Origin: Microbacterium sp.
GTDB lineage: Bacteria > Actinomycetota > Actinomycetes > Actinomycetales > Microbacteriaceae
Reading direction: 5' to 3'
Length of the DNA stretch: 64,000 nt
Assembly (NCBI RefSeq): GCF_026393345.1
Contig: NZ_JAPLAI010000035.1
Coordinates: 16,457-80,456 of the forward strand
Below the pieces are notes generated by a model, which searched no databases, was not told the origin of the DNA, and saw only the letters and a list, made by a program, of their open reading frames with translations. Both the position numbers and the translations under genes were made by a program. Below are positions 17,061-26,080 of this stretch, piece by piece (the stretch's first letter is position 1; every line of letters starts with the position of its first letter).

Positions 17061-17651
17061 ATGCCGGAAGATCGAATCGAACTGTGGTGGCTGCCGGTCG
17101 GCGCGGGCGGTCATGTGGTGATCCACACGAGTGCGTGGTGGGAACACCTGCAGGCGCGGCGCGAGCGACGATCCCCGCAGCCGCTGTACCACGCGGCGCT
17201 CGAGGTGTTCCAGGGCGGGCACCGGCACCTCATCGAGATGACGCCGGCGTGGAGCGCGCCGGTGCACGAGCGGGGGGTCGTGGCCACCGGGCCGGTGGGG
17301 GCTCGATGGCTCGGGTTCAGCCGCTTCTTCCGCTACGAGGTGCGCTGCTGGGCGGACGGCATCCTGCCCGACCGGGAGTGGGCGGTGGCGTCGCCCGCGA
17401 CGTTCCCGCTGGCGTCCGGGACGGCCGAGGCACTGATCGCGCGCGTCGGCCGGATCCCGGCGTACACCTGGGGGCGAGACGCACTCGGATGCGGGGACAT
17501 GTGGAATTCGAACTCCCTCGCGTCGTGGCTGCTGCTCACGGCCGGCATCGATGCCGAACGCGTCGTGCCTCCGTCCGGGGGCCGGGCTCCGGGGTGGCGG
17601 GCCGGGCTCGTGGCCGGGCGTGAGGAGCGGGATCGGACGGCGGCGACCTGA
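17061..17651 (+). CDS. Hypothetical protein with a CGDMWNSN motif
   Basis: 196-aa soluble protein, not recognised. It is rich in Trp (WWLPVGAGGHVVIHTSAWWEHL at the start, YTWGRDALGCGDMWNSNS near 145). The H-V-V-I-H early segment and the late Cys-x-Asp-x-Trp-Asn-Ser-Asn-Ser segment recall papain-like NlpC/P60 or DUF4105-type folds in which a His and a Cys or Asn form the active site, but this is only a resemblance. ATG 17061 follows an AGGCGG-like site; a TAGCGT -10 box lies at 17015-17020, giving a leader of about 34 bases. Convergent with the nitroreductase gene. Confidence 0.6.
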   Translation: MPEDRIELWWLPVGAGGHVVIHTSAWWEHLQARRERRSPQPLYHAALEVFQGGHRHLIEMTPAWSAPVHERGVVATGPVGARWLGFSRFFRYEVRCWADGILPDREWAVASPATFPLASGTAEALIARVGRIPAYTWGRDALGCGDMWNSNSLASWLLLTAGIDAERVVPPSGGRAPGWRAGLVAGREERDRTAAT

Positions 17652-17658
17652 CCGTCGT

Positions 17659-18060
17659 TCAGCGACGTCGCAGCGCCAGCACCGGGATCACCCGGTCAGT
17701 CTTCTCCTCATAGGCCTTGAAGCCGGGGCTCGCGGTCGTGAACCGCGCCCAGGCGGCGTCGCGCTCCTCGCCCTCGAGGCGGGTGGCGCGCACCGGCACC
17801 ACACCCTCCGGTGTCTCGATGTCGACGTCCGGGTGGGCGAGCAGATTGTGGAACCAGGCGGGATTGTCCGGGGCGCCGGCCTTGGATGCGGCGATGAGCC
17901 AGGTGTCCGTATCCTCGCGGATGGCCATCACCGGGGTGAGGCGTTCGACACCGCTGCGGGCACCGATGTGATGCAACAGCACCAGCTTGTCGCCGAATCT
18001 GTCGACCGTACCGCCGTTCGCACGGAACTGTTCGATGATCTGCTGGTTCCAGTCGCTCAC
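17659..18060 (-). CDS. Deazaflavin (F420)-dependent nitroreductase family protein
   Basis: 133-aa split beta-barrel protein of the Ddn/DUF385 family, members of which use reduced F420 to reduce nitro compounds, quinones or other electrophiles. Seen: N-terminal DWNQQIIEQFRANGG, the cofactor-binding LLHHIGARSGVERLTPV segment, and PAWFHNLLAHPDVDIE, all hallmarks of the family. GTG 18060 has GGAGGAG in the right place; the frame upstream to 18135 adds unrelated residues. Divergent from the di-iron protein gene. Confidence 0.9.
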   Translation of the reverse strand: MSDWNQQIIEQFRANGGTVDRFGDKLVLLHHIGARSGVERLTPVMAIREDTDTWLIAASKAGAPDNPAWFHNLLAHPDVDIETPEGVVPVRATRLEGEERDAAWARFTTASPGFKAYEEKTDRVIPVLALRRR

Positions 18061-18185
18061 GCGTCGCTCCTCCGTAGACCCGGCCGCGGCGTGGAAGCCT
18101 GTGGCGGGCACACCATGGGTAGCACTTCCCGTCACCGCACGGCAAGCCCGTCGCTCCGCGGTGGGCGGTGGGATGGACTGAGGAC

Positions 18186-19244
18186 ATGTCGTTGACTGCT
18201 GTGCCTCCGGCCGCCTGGTTTTCCGTGCCGTTCCGCGACCGCGGCCCGCTCAGTGCGCTCATCATGGCGGCGATCGACTCTCCCGAAGCCGCCTTCGACG
18301 CCATCCCGGAGGCGGCGGCCGAGGCCGCGTCGCGGACGCCCGATGCGATCCACGACGGTGACCTGCAGCTGGCACTGTTCGTCCTCTACGGTCTCGCGTA
18401 CGGATCGTTCGGCCCGCTCGGCGCCGACGTGGAGTGGCATCCCGATCTGCTCCGCGCCCGCGCGATCCTCGAGGCGGTGTTCGAGCAGCACCTCCGCGAC
18501 CGGGTCTCCCCGCCTGCACTCCCCTCGCAGGTGACGGCGGGCACGATGGCATCGACCCTGTTCGATCTGACGGCGCCGACGCCCGGACCGAGCCTCGCCC
18601 GCTTCGTCGAGAAGAAGGCCACGCCCGAGCAGATCCGCGAGATGCTCATCCTCCGGAGCATCTACACGCTGCGGGAAGCCGACCCGCACTCCTGGGCCAT
18701 CCCGCGGCTCACCGGTCGCGCGAAGGCGGCGCTGGTCGAGATCCAGTCCGACGAATACGGCGGCGGACGACCCGAGCGCATGCACGCCGTGCTCTACGCC
18801 GACGCGATGCGGGGCGCCGGACTCGATGACGGTTACGGCACCTACCTGGACCGGGTCCCGGCCGTCATCCTGGCGCACCAGAACGTGATGTCGATGTTCG
18901 GCCTGAACCGGCGCCTGCTCGGCGCCGTGGTCGGGCACCTGGCGGCGTTCGAGATGACCTCGTCCCTTCCCAACCGGCGGTACGCCGACGGCCTCCGGCG
19001 GGCCGGTTTCGGGACGGATGTCACGGCGTACTTCGACGAGCACGTCGAGGCCGACGCCGTCCACGAGCAGATCGCCGGACGGGATCTCGCCGGCGGCCTG
19101 GCCGAGGATCAGCCCGCCCTCGCGGCGGACATCCTCTTCGGCGCCGCCGCGTGCCTGCTCATGGACGATCTCGTCGCCGAGCACGCGCTGCGGGCGTGGG
19201 AGTCGGGCGCGAGCGCGCTCCGGCCTGCCGCGGAGGCGTCATGA
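18186..19244 (+). CDS. Iron-containing redox enzyme (heme-oxygenase-like di-iron fold)
   Basis: 352-aa mainly helical protein of the iron-containing redox enzyme family. Likely metal ligands are visible in helices: Glu and Asp in VEIQSDEYGG, His in RMHAVLYADA, Glu in HLAAFEMTSS, and His/Glu in FDEHVEADAVHEQIA. Members of this fold (SznF, UndA, CADD) use a di-iron site with O2 to cut or hydroxylate small substrates. The stop overlaps the CDGSH gene start (ATGA), so the two are translated together; the iron-sulfur protein probably supplies electrons. Substrate unknown. GAGG precedes the ATG. Confidence 0.8.
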   Translation: MSLTAVPPAAWFSVPFRDRGPLSALIMAAIDSPEAAFDAIPEAAAEAASRTPDAIHDGDLQLALFVLYGLAYGSFGPLGADVEWHPDLLRARAILEAVFEQHLRDRVSPPALPSQVTAGTMASTLFDLTAPTPGPSLARFVEKKATPEQIREMLILRSIYTLREADPHSWAIPRLTGRAKAALVEIQSDEYGGGRPERMHAVLYADAMRGAGLDDGYGTYLDRVPAVILAHQNVMSMFGLNRRLLGAVVGHLAAFEMTSSLPNRRYADGLRRAGFGTDVTAYFDEHVEADAVHEQIAGRDLAGGLAEDQPALAADILFGAAACLLMDDLVAEHALRAWESGASALRPAAEAS

Positions 19245-19486
19245 CCGGATCGCGCGAACGAGACCGAGAGGATGCGACCATGACGGATCCCGAGGTACAG
19301 CTCGTCGTGTGCCCCGACGGGCCGCTGCTCGTCCGCGGAGCGATCGATCTCCGCGACGACGAGGGGAACCCGATCGTCTCCCGCCGCCGCACGGTCGCGC
19401 TGTGCCGCTGCGGGAACTCCGCGATCAAGCCATGGTGCGACGGCACGCACAAGCTCCTGCGGCCGCACGGCGGCCCGGCGTCCTGA
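19241..19486 (+). CDS. CDGSH iron-sulfur domain protein
   Basis: 81-aa (68 aa if the second ATG at 19280 is used) protein with the complete CDGSH 2Fe-2S motif CRCGNSAIKPWCDGTH, three Cys and one His as ligands. It is the electron-transfer or cluster-transfer type related to mitoNEET. ATG 19241 lies within the preceding gene stop (ATGA) with GGAGG 4 bases upstream; ATG 19280 is a possible internal start. Its only clear partner is the upstream di-iron protein. Confidence 0.88.
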   Translation: MTGSRERDREDATMTDPEVQLVVCPDGPLLVRGAIDLRDDEGNPIVSRRRTVALCRCGNSAIKPWCDGTHKLLRPHGGPAS

Positions 19487-19490
19487 CCCG

Positions 19491-20114
19491 CTACCCGGCC
19501 GGGTACGGGTTCGAGCGCAGCAACTCCGCGAGGGCTGCCGCGTTGCGCGCGAGCGTGCGGGTCGCCGAGGCCACCGCTTCGGGCGTCTCGTCGAGGTCCT
19601 TGTAGTCGACCGACTGCATGGCCTCGCCGTTCCAGTACGTACCGCCCTGCGCCGGGATCGTGTACCCCACGTCGTTGAGCCCCTGGAAGAGGTCGGCGGT
19701 GATCTTGTGGGCGCCGTCCTCGTTGCCGACGACAGCGGTGACCGCGACCTTGCCGAACAGGTGTGGCCGCCCTTCCGCATCCGTCTCCGACAGCTCCGCA
19801 TCCAGGCGTTCCAGCACGCGCTGCGCGACGGAGGACATGTGTCCCATCCACGTCGGGGTGCCGATCACGAGGATGTCGGCGGCGAGCACCTGCTCACGAA
19901 GCGTCGGCCACGCGTCCCCCTCTCCCATATCGGCGTCGACGCCGGGCTTCACATCGTGGTCGACGACGCGCAGCTGCGAGCCGACAACGCCGTGCAGGGC
20001 GAGTTCGCCCAGCACCTGCGACAGCAGGAGCTCGGTGCTCGAGGGCTCATCGCCCGGCTTCAGGGTGCAGTTGAGGGCGACGGCGCGCAGCGGGGTCTGT
20101 TCGGGGGAATCCAT
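19491..20114 (-). CDS. Flavodoxin family NAD(P)H-dependent oxidoreductase
   Basis: 207-aa flavodoxin-fold protein of the WrbA/FMN reductase type. Seen: N-terminal RAVALNCTLKPGDEPSSTE with the FMN phosphate loop, the ILVIGTPTWMGHMSSVAQRVLERLD segment (flavin ring loop) and VTAVVGNEDGAH. Reduces quinones or flavins; no specific partner. Convergent with the CDGSH gene with a 4-base gap. ATG 20114 lies 6 bases after a TAGCGT box. Confidence 0.88.
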   Translation of the reverse strand: MDSPEQTPLRAVALNCTLKPGDEPSSTELLLSQVLGELALHGVVGSQLRVVDHDVKPGVDADMGEGDAWPTLREQVLAADILVIGTPTWMGHMSSVAQRVLERLDAELSETDAEGRPHLFGKVAVTAVVGNEDGAHKITADLFQGLNDVGYTIPAQGGTYWNGEAMQSVDYKDLDETPEAVASATRTLARNAAALAELLRSNPYPAG

Positions 20115-20120
20115 GCCGAC

Positions 20121-20126
20121 ACGCTA
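20121..20126 (-). promoter_or_regulatory. -10 hexamer TAGCGT for the flavodoxin-like gene
   Basis: Six bases before ATG 20114 on the minus strand; inferred leaderless start. Confidence 0.55.
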
Positions 20127-20172
20127 GACGTGGCATGCGGTGCCCCGGCCCGGGGTTGACAGGGCACCCGGA

Positions 20173-21255
20173 TCAGGCGACGCGGGTGCCCGGCGGCAGG
20201 GTGCGAGCCGGGGTCCGGGTGCGCGCCCAGGCCCCCCACATCAGCAAGGCCGCGACGATCAGCTGCACCGCGAGGCCGACGAACCAGCTCGGCGTCGTGC
20301 CCTCGATCCTTTCCTGGGTCGACGGGTACTCGACGGATCCGGTATCGGTGCACCCGTCGGTGACGATCTCCGTCTTCGGCGGGATCTGCGCGAACCGCAC
20401 GCTCGCGCGGATCTGCCCGAACAGATCCTCCGGCTCGCCCCGACGGTCGAACGTCGCGGGGGTCGCGTCGGCGAGGACGACGAACGGATTGGCGGCGAGA
20501 ATCCACCACACCTGGTCGAACCGGGGCATGTCGTAACGGGAGGTCTGCCACTCGCTGCACACGTACTCCGGCTCGGTCATGTCACCGCAGCTCGGGTCGC
20601 CGGTACCCGGACCGCAATCGTAGACAGTGGTGTCCTCCAGCCACCGCGACTGCGACACCACCTCGGTGCGGACGGCCGAGCCACCGAGGAGGAAGGCGAT
20701 GAGCGTGCCGATCACGAACGCCGCGACCACGAGATAGGTCGCGGCGACGGAGAAGAGCGGACGGGCGATGAGCGCCGACAGACCCACCCCGATCGCGGCG
20801 AACACGCCGATCTCGATCACCAGGATGAGCAGCGAGACTGCGAGGACCGGGACCGTCACCCCGCCACCCACCATGGCGATCACCATGAACGGCACCGCGA
20901 CCACGACGAACGCGAGACCCGTGATCCACGCGGCGAGGAGCTTGCCGAACACGATGTCAGCGGTGGAGGCGAGGGTGACCTGGACGGGGGCGAGGGTCGC
21001 CGCATCCCGGTCGCCGTTGACGGCGTTACCGGACACGGTGGGCGACACCAGCACGACGAGCAGCAGCACGACGTACACGATCGTGGAATAGATGGCGCCG
21101 CCCGGCTCCGGACTCCACGACCAGGCGAGGAACGAGAGCCCGGTCACCGCGATGAGGATGACGGCGAAGACACCGAGCAGCACGTACCAGGCGACCGACC
21201 GCACCCGCTGGGCGAGTTCGAGCTGGACGATGGCCCACAGTCGTGCCGCGTTCAC
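20173..21255 (-). CDS. ABC-2 type transporter permease
   Basis: 360-aa integral membrane subunit of an exporter. Helices at about residues 20-42, 50-75, 112-135, 140-165, 172-195 and one at the C-terminus; the 120-residue extracytoplasmic loop between them holds several Cys and charged residues. GTG 21255 overlaps the ATPase stop by 4 bases and sets the start, trimming a long spurious extension. With the next gene it forms a two-gene exporter of unknown substrate; NosY/DrrB-like members export drugs or copper-site components. Confidence 0.85.
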   Translation of the reverse strand: MNAARLWAIVQLELAQRVRSVAWYVLLGVFAVILIAVTGLSFLAWSWSPEPGGAIYSTIVYVVLLLVVLVSPTVSGNAVNGDRDAATLAPVQVTLASTADIVFGKLLAAWITGLAFVVVAVPFMVIAMVGGGVTVPVLAVSLLILVIEIGVFAAIGVGLSALIARPLFSVAATYLVVAAFVIGTLIAFLLGGSAVRTEVVSQSRWLEDTTVYDCGPGTGDPSCGDMTEPEYVCSEWQTSRYDMPRFDQVWWILAANPFVVLADATPATFDRRGEPEDLFGQIRASVRFAQIPPKTEIVTDGCTDTGSVEYPSTQERIEGTTPSWFVGLAVQLIVAALLMWGAWARTRTPARTLPPGTRVA

Positions 21256-22166
21256 GAGGCGTCTCCGAGATCGAGGAACGCCTGTTCGAGCCTGCCGACC
21301 GCCGGCGCGAACTCGATGACCGGCACCCCTCCCGCCACGAGCGTGCCCAGCCCGTGTGCCGCGTCGGCGTCGGACGCGAACGGCACGGTGAGAGCGTCGC
21401 GGTCCGATCCCACGTCCTCGGGGGCGAGCCCGAGGAGCGCGGCCACGCCGGCCGCGGTCGGACGCTCGCCGGTCGCCCGGACCCGCCACCGCCGCATCCG
21501 CGTGCCCACGCCCGGCTCGTCGACCGATCGGCCCGCGAGGACGAAGGCGGCATCATCGACGAGTTCGTCGAGTTCGCTCAGCACATGGCTGGAGATGAGC
21601 ACGGTGCGGCCGGCCGCGGCGAAGGAGCGAAGCAGCTCACGCAGGTCGATCCGCGCCTGCGGGTCGAGACCGGATGCGGGTTCGTCCAGCAGCAGCACCT
21701 CCGGGTCGTGCACGAGTGCCCGGGCAAGTCCCAGGCGCTGCTTCTGCCCGCGGGACAGCACGCGCGCGGGCGCATCGGCAAGATCGGCGAGCCCGACGCG
21801 CGTCAGCAGTGAGGCGGCGCGGTCGCGAGCGGCAGCGCGGGTCATGCCGTAGAGGCGCCCGGTGTACACCAGCGTCTCGCGAGCGGTCAGCGAGGCCCAG
21901 GCGCCGAGGGCGTCCGGCATCCAGCCGATGCGGGCGCGGGCGCCGGCGGGGTCGTCCACCGGGTCGATGCCCGCGACCCGGATGCTGCCCGCATCCGGTC
22001 GGAGGAGCGATGCCAGCATGAGCAGCAGCGTGGTCTTGCCGGCCCCGTTGGGTCCCACGAGACCGGTGATCCGGCCGGGGAGGGCGGTGAGGGTGATGCT
22101 GCGGACGGCCTCGACGCGGCCGAAGGACCGCCGTACGTCGATCGCTTCGATTCCTGCGGAGGTCAC
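21252..22166 (-). CDS. ABC transporter ATP-binding protein (ABC-2/DrrA type)
   Basis: 304-aa ATPase with Walker A GPNGAGKTT, signature LSRGQKQRLGLARAL, Walker B VLLLDEPASGLD and switch His in ISSHVL. The C-terminal 80 residues are the extension seen in DrrA/CcmA-type exporters. GTG 22166 is preceded by TACGGT with 6 bases between. The stop overlaps the permease start (21252-21255), so both are translated together. Confidence 0.92.
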   Translation of the reverse strand: MTSAGIEAIDVRRSFGRVEAVRSITLTALPGRITGLVGPNGAGKTTLLLMLASLLRPDAGSIRVAGIDPVDDPAGARARIGWMPDALGAWASLTARETLVYTGRLYGMTRAAARDRAASLLTRVGLADLADAPARVLSRGQKQRLGLARALVHDPEVLLLDEPASGLDPQARIDLRELLRSFAAAGRTVLISSHVLSELDELVDDAAFVLAGRSVDEPGVGTRMRRWRVRATGERPTAAGVAALLGLAPEDVGSDRDALTVPFASDADAAHGLGTLVAGGVPVIEFAPAVGRLEQAFLDLGDAS

Positions 22167-22172
22167 GCGTCC

Positions 22173-22178
22173 ACCGTA
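22173..22178 (-). promoter_or_regulatory. -10 hexamer TACGGT for the ABC-2 exporter operon
   Basis: Six bases before GTG 22166 on the minus strand; inferred leaderless start for the two-gene exporter unit. Confidence 0.5.
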
Positions 22179-22221
22179 TGGGCACGCCCGGGCCGATGGG
22201 AAGAGCCGAGGTCGGGGCGGC

Positions 22222-23949
22222 TCAGTGGCCGGCGCCGCCCGGACGACGCTGCAGCCGGGTCTCCTCCTGGTCGAGCATCACCTGGGCCTCGGCGAGGATG
22301 CGGGAGGGGTACGTGCCCGCGGCCCGCAGCTCCAGCATCTTCTCGCGCTCGGCCGCGACGATCGCCAGCCGCAGCTCGCGGAAGATGCGGTGCGGGGTCT
22401 CGCTCTCCTCGCCGCCCCGGCCGGCGCGCTCCCACGCGGCCTCGGTGGCGAGGAATGAGGACTGTCGTGCGCGTTCGGCGACCTCGGGGTCGAGCTCGTC
22501 ACCGCGATTGGTGACCTCGTCATGCAGGGCATCGAGGCCCGCGGCGCTGAGCGTCTCGAGCAGCTGCGCGAGTTCCTTGCGGTCCTCTTTGACGTCGATG
22601 CCCTGCACGCCGAGGATCTTGATGAGCCATGGCAGCGTGCCGCCCTGGAGCAGGATGCTGACGACGGCGACGGTGAACGCGATGAGGATGAGCTGCGGCC
22701 GGTAGGGCGTCTCGTCCGGCAGCGACTGCGCGGCGGCGAGCGTCACCACCCCGCGCATGCCGGACCAGCCGAGGACCACGCCACCGCGCCAGTCGATGTG
22801 CTCCTGTCGCAGCGTCTCGAGGTCGGCCCGGCGCCGCTCGTAATCGCGCTCCAGCCGGTTGCGGATCCGCGCTTCGCGCTTGGTCGAGACCGGATGCGTG
22901 CGGTAGTAGTACAGCGCGAGCAGGTTCCGGTAGGTCAGCTTCTCCGCCTGCCGGGACCGGCGTCCCAGGCCGTACACGAGCGGACCGATCCACAGGTACC
23001 GGATGAGGATGAGGGCGAGGGTCGCGAGCAGCCCGATGCCGATCGACTCGCCCGCGCCGAGCACGGTCGGGTCGACGTCGTCGATGAGGGTGCGGATCTC
23101 GAGCCCGATGAGGAGGAAGACACCGTTCTCCAGCAGGAACTGGATCGTGCGCCAGTTGATGCGGTCGCTGATCCGGGACTGCGGCGAGAATTTCGCCGGC
23201 GCCGCATGACCCGTGTAGAGCCCGGCGACGACGACCGCCAGCACCCCGGAACCGTGCAGCGCTTCGGCCGGCATGAAGGCGACGAACGGCACGGCCAGCG
23301 AGATCGCGGTGTCGAGCACGGGGTCGGAGAGCTTGGAGCGCACCCACACGGTGAGGTATCCCGCGATGAGACCGATGACGACCGCGATGGCGACCGCGTA
23401 GAGGAAGTCCGCGACGCCGGCCCAGGGCGACGCGAGCCCGCCCGCGGCGGCGGCGACCGCCGAGCGGAGGAGCACCAGGGCGGTGGCGTCGTTGACGAGC
23501 CCCTCCCCCTCAAGGAGGGTCAGCAGGCGTGGGGGTAGCCCCAGCCGGCGACCGATGGAGGTGGCGGCGACCGCATCCGGCGGGGCGATGATCGCGCCGA
23601 GCGCGACGGCCGCCGCGAAGTTGAGGTCGGGCAGCAGCGTGTACAGCAGGATGCCCGTGGCGAAGGCCGTGACGATCACGAGGACGACCGAGAGGCTTGC
23701 GATCGGCGCAAGGTTCCGCCGGAAGTCGACGATGGGGACGCTGATCGCGGCGGCGTACAGGATCGGCGGCAGGAGCCCGTCGAGGATGATCTCGTGATCG
23801 ACCTCGATCTCGGGGACCCCCGGGAGGTACGACAGGCCGACGCCGACGACGACGAGGAGGAGAGGGGCGGCGATGCCGAGCTTCTTTGCGAAGGCGGCCA
23901 CACCGACGATCACGGCCACAGCCACGATCCCGTATACGCCCAGTTCCAT
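22222..23949 (-). CDS. Na+/H+ antiporter (CPA1 family)
   Basis: 575 aa. About 12 transmembrane helices in residues 1-410, followed by a charged cytoplasmic tail of 150 residues containing coiled-coil-like stretches. The ion-binding region reads GAIIAPPDAVAATSIGR (the conserved Asp of the CPA1 family) and LVNDATALVLL, and the later helix WSGMRGVVTLA carries the conserved Arg. Exchanges Na+ (or K+) for protons in pH and salt homeostasis. ATG 23949 is 7 bases after TAAGCT; the upstream open frame to 24114 is spurious. Confidence 0.93.
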   Translation of the reverse strand: MELGVYGIVAVAVIVGVAAFAKKLGIAAPLLLVVVGVGLSYLPGVPEIEVDHEIILDGLLPPILYAAAISVPIVDFRRNLAPIASLSVVLVIVTAFATGILLYTLLPDLNFAAAVALGAIIAPPDAVAATSIGRRLGLPPRLLTLLEGEGLVNDATALVLLRSAVAAAAGGLASPWAGVADFLYAVAIAVVIGLIAGYLTVWVRSKLSDPVLDTAISLAVPFVAFMPAEALHGSGVLAVVVAGLYTGHAAPAKFSPQSRISDRINWRTIQFLLENGVFLLIGLEIRTLIDDVDPTVLGAGESIGIGLLATLALILIRYLWIGPLVYGLGRRSRQAEKLTYRNLLALYYYRTHPVSTKREARIRNRLERDYERRRADLETLRQEHIDWRGGVVLGWSGMRGVVTLAAAQSLPDETPYRPQLILIAFTVAVVSILLQGGTLPWLIKILGVQGIDVKEDRKELAQLLETLSAAGLDALHDEVTNRGDELDPEVAERARQSSFLATEAAWERAGRGGEESETPHRIFRELRLAIVAAEREKMLELRAAGTYPSRILAEAQVMLDQEETRLQRRPGGAGH

Positions 23950-23956
23950 CGGGACC

Positions 23957-23962
23957 AGCTTA
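23957..23962 (-). promoter_or_regulatory. -10 hexamer TAAGCT for the Na+/H+ antiporter gene
   Basis: Seven bases before ATG 23949 on the minus strand; inferred leaderless start. Confidence 0.5.
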
Positions 23963-24035
23963 TCCGGGGCTGCTGCGCCCCCGGACGGGCAGCCTGCGCG
24001 TGCGCCCGCGGGTGGGCGGGCCGGCAGGTCGCGGG

Positions 24036-25022
24036 TCAGCGGAAGAACGCCACCCCGAGGTCGGGATGGTCGACGAAGACCCCGTCGATGCCGGCGTCGC
24101 GGAGCACGGCCCACTCCGCCTGATAGTCGCCGAACCGCGACGGCTCGCTCCCCTCACGGAACTGCCGCACCAGGAACTTGTTCTCCGGTCGCGCGGTCCA
24201 GGCGAAGACCTCGAGACCGCGATCGTGCGCGTCGGCGACCACGCGTGACGGGCCGGTCACGCGGCCGAGTTTGTTCGGCTCGAGGATGACCTTCTTGTCC
24301 AGGCTGATCCCGTCGACGTGACCGACGAGGGCGTCGAGGCCCGCGGGCGACATCTCGTCCCGGTACGTGGGGGCGCCGGCACCCCGCGCCAGCAGGAGGT
24401 CGGCGGGCGATCCCTCGGCCTCCATCAGGTAGATGTACGCGGCGGGCAGCCCGCGTTCCTGAAGCGCCGCCAGCACGGTGGGCTCGAAGGACTCCACGAT
24501 CAGCCGTTCCCCGTCGCCCCACCAGCCGGCCGCATGGAGGTCTCGTTCGATCAACGGCACGAGGTCGAGCCCGATCGCGGCGAAGTAGGCGGCGTGCTTG
24601 ACCTCGAGCACCAGGCGCACCGGCCGGTCGGCCGCATCCAGCAGGGCCAGCAGGTCGAGCAGCCGGAGCATCGGCTCCTGATCGTCATACGCGGCGGAGT
24701 CGGGGCGCAGCTGCGGGATCCGCTCCCGGCACCGGAGCGTCGACAGCTCCGCCCAGGTGAAGTCCTCGGTGAACCACCCCGTGAGCTCATGCCCGGCGAA
24801 CGCCTTGGTGCGCTTGCGATCGGCGAACTCGGGGTGGTCGGCGATGTTCGTCGTCGTGGAGATCTCGTTCTCGTGCCGGATGACGAGCACCCCATCGCGG
24901 GTGGCGACGATGTCGGGTTCGACCGCATCCACCCCCATGGCCAGGGCGAGCTCGTAGGAGGAGCGGGTGTGTTCGGGGCGGTATCCGGGAGCGCCGCGGT
25001 GCCCGACGACGAGGGGAGACAT
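24036..25022 (-). CDS. Glycerophosphodiester phosphodiesterase
   Basis: 328-aa cytosolic TIM-barrel enzyme hydrolysing glycerophosphodiesters to glycerol 3-phosphate and alcohol. Active-site signatures are present: HRGAPGYRPEHT (His of HRG and Glu of PEN/PEH), EPDIVATRDGVLVIRHE (metal ligands Glu-x-Asp and the second catalytic His), LVLEVKHA and VFAWTARPEN. No signal peptide, so it acts on imported or intracellular substrates. ATG 25022 follows TAGCGT by 7 bases. Divergent from the Bax-inhibitor-like gene. Confidence 0.93.
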   Translation of the reverse strand: MSPLVVGHRGAPGYRPEHTRSSYELALAMGVDAVEPDIVATRDGVLVIRHENEISTTTNIADHPEFADRKRTKAFAGHELTGWFTEDFTWAELSTLRCRERIPQLRPDSAAYDDQEPMLRLLDLLALLDAADRPVRLVLEVKHAAYFAAIGLDLVPLIERDLHAAGWWGDGERLIVESFEPTVLAALQERGLPAAYIYLMEAEGSPADLLLARGAGAPTYRDEMSPAGLDALVGHVDGISLDKKVILEPNKLGRVTGPSRVVADAHDRGLEVFAWTARPENKFLVRQFREGSEPSRFGDYQAEWAVLRDAGIDGVFVDHPDLGVAFFR

Positions 25023-25029
25023 CGCTGCC

Positions 25030-25035
25030 ACGCTA
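25030..25035 (-). promoter_or_regulatory. -10 hexamer TAGCGT for the glycerophosphodiesterase gene
   Basis: Seven bases before ATG 25022 on the minus strand; inferred leaderless start. Confidence 0.5.
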
Positions 25036-25183
25036 CCCGAGCGGCGGCGGCGGATGCGGGGGTTGCGGCCGGCGCCACCGTCCCTCAAAGCCCACTCACA
25101 GCGATACACCGCGATCCCTTGCGGTCCCTCGGATAACCTGAAGGTGCAGCACCGTGCTGCCACCCGAGACCTGGAGCTGAGCG

Positions 25184-26068
25184 ATGGCCTCTTCCAATCC
25201 TGCATTCAACAATCCCGCCTTCCAAGAGCGACGCGGCGGAGGCGTGGGGCTGACCCCGCCCGCAGCCCACGCGCCCGTCGACGCCGCCGCACAGGCGACC
25301 CTCGAGGGGGCCTACGCCGCGCCGTCCGCCGGCGCCGTCGACACCGGCCGGATGACGGTCGAGGACACCGTCCACAAGACCCTCGCCCTCTTCGGCATCC
25401 TGCTGGTCGGCGCCGTCGCCGGCTGGCTGTGGACGATGTCCCCCGTCACCGCCACCAACCCGGCGCCGTCGATGGCGCCGTGGCTGATCGGTGCACTCGG
25501 CGGCTTCGTGCTGTCGCTGGTCGTCATCTTCACCTCGCGCAAGACCGTGCGTCCGGCGCTGATCTTCGCCTACGCGGCCTTCGAGGGACTCTTCGTCGGC
25601 GGCATCTCGGCCTACTTCGAATACATCTGGCCCGGCATCGTGCTGCAGGCCACGCTCGCGACCGTCGCGGTCGTCGGGGTGACCCTGGCGCTGTTCGCCA
25701 GCGGTAAGGTGCGCGCGTCGGCCAAGGCCACGAAGATCTTCATGATCGCGATGTTCGGCTACCTCGCCTTCTCGCTGATCAACGTGGTGCTGATGATGTT
25801 CGGTGTGTTCAACGACCAGAACGGCGGCGCCTTCGGCATCTACAGCATGCAGGTCGCCGGCATCCCGCTGGGCCTCATCATCGGCGTCGTCGTCGTCATC
25901 ATGGCGGCGTACTCCCTGGTGCTCGACTTCGACCAGATCCAGCAGGGCGTCCGCAACGGCGCCCCGCGGAAGTTCGGCTGGCTCGGCGGCTTCGGCATCA
26001 TGGTGACCGTCGTGTGGCTGTACCTCGAGATCCTGCGGATGCTCGCCATCCTGCGCGGCAACAACTAG
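25184..26068 (+). CDS. Bax inhibitor-1/YccA family membrane protein
   Basis: 294 aa with a 70-residue hydrophilic N-terminus rich in Asn/Ala/Pro (NPAFNNPAFQERRGGG) and then seven transmembrane helices. FAYAAFEGLFVGGISAYFE and the final VLDFDQIQQGV with the paired Asp residues are typical of the bacterial TMBIM family (YetJ-like), which includes pH-gated calcium leak channels. The Asp pair of the pH switch is present. ATG 25184 is preceded by a GGAG site. Followed by a strong hairpin terminator. Confidence 0.92.
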   Translation: MASSNPAFNNPAFQERRGGGVGLTPPAAHAPVDAAAQATLEGAYAAPSAGAVDTGRMTVEDTVHKTLALFGILLVGAVAGWLWTMSPVTATNPAPSMAPWLIGALGGFVLSLVVIFTSRKTVRPALIFAYAAFEGLFVGGISAYFEYIWPGIVLQATLATVAVVGVTLALFASGKVRASAKATKIFMIAMFGYLAFSLINVVLMMFGVFNDQNGGAFGIYSMQVAGIPLGLIIGVVVVIMAAYSLVLDFDQIQQGVRNGAPRKFGWLGGFGIMVTVVWLYLEILRMLAILRGNN

Positions 26069-26080
26069 TACTCGCTGAAT

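Noticed and set aside
19492..19505. 14-bp palindrome TACCCGGCCGGGTA near the flavodoxin stop
   Set aside because: It lies within the last codons of the gene and in a short convergent gap; not long enough for a terminator and no sign of a second copy.
19501..19520. GGGTTCGAG resembling a tRNA T-loop
   Set aside because: No matching stems around it and it lies inside the flavodoxin-like coding sequence.
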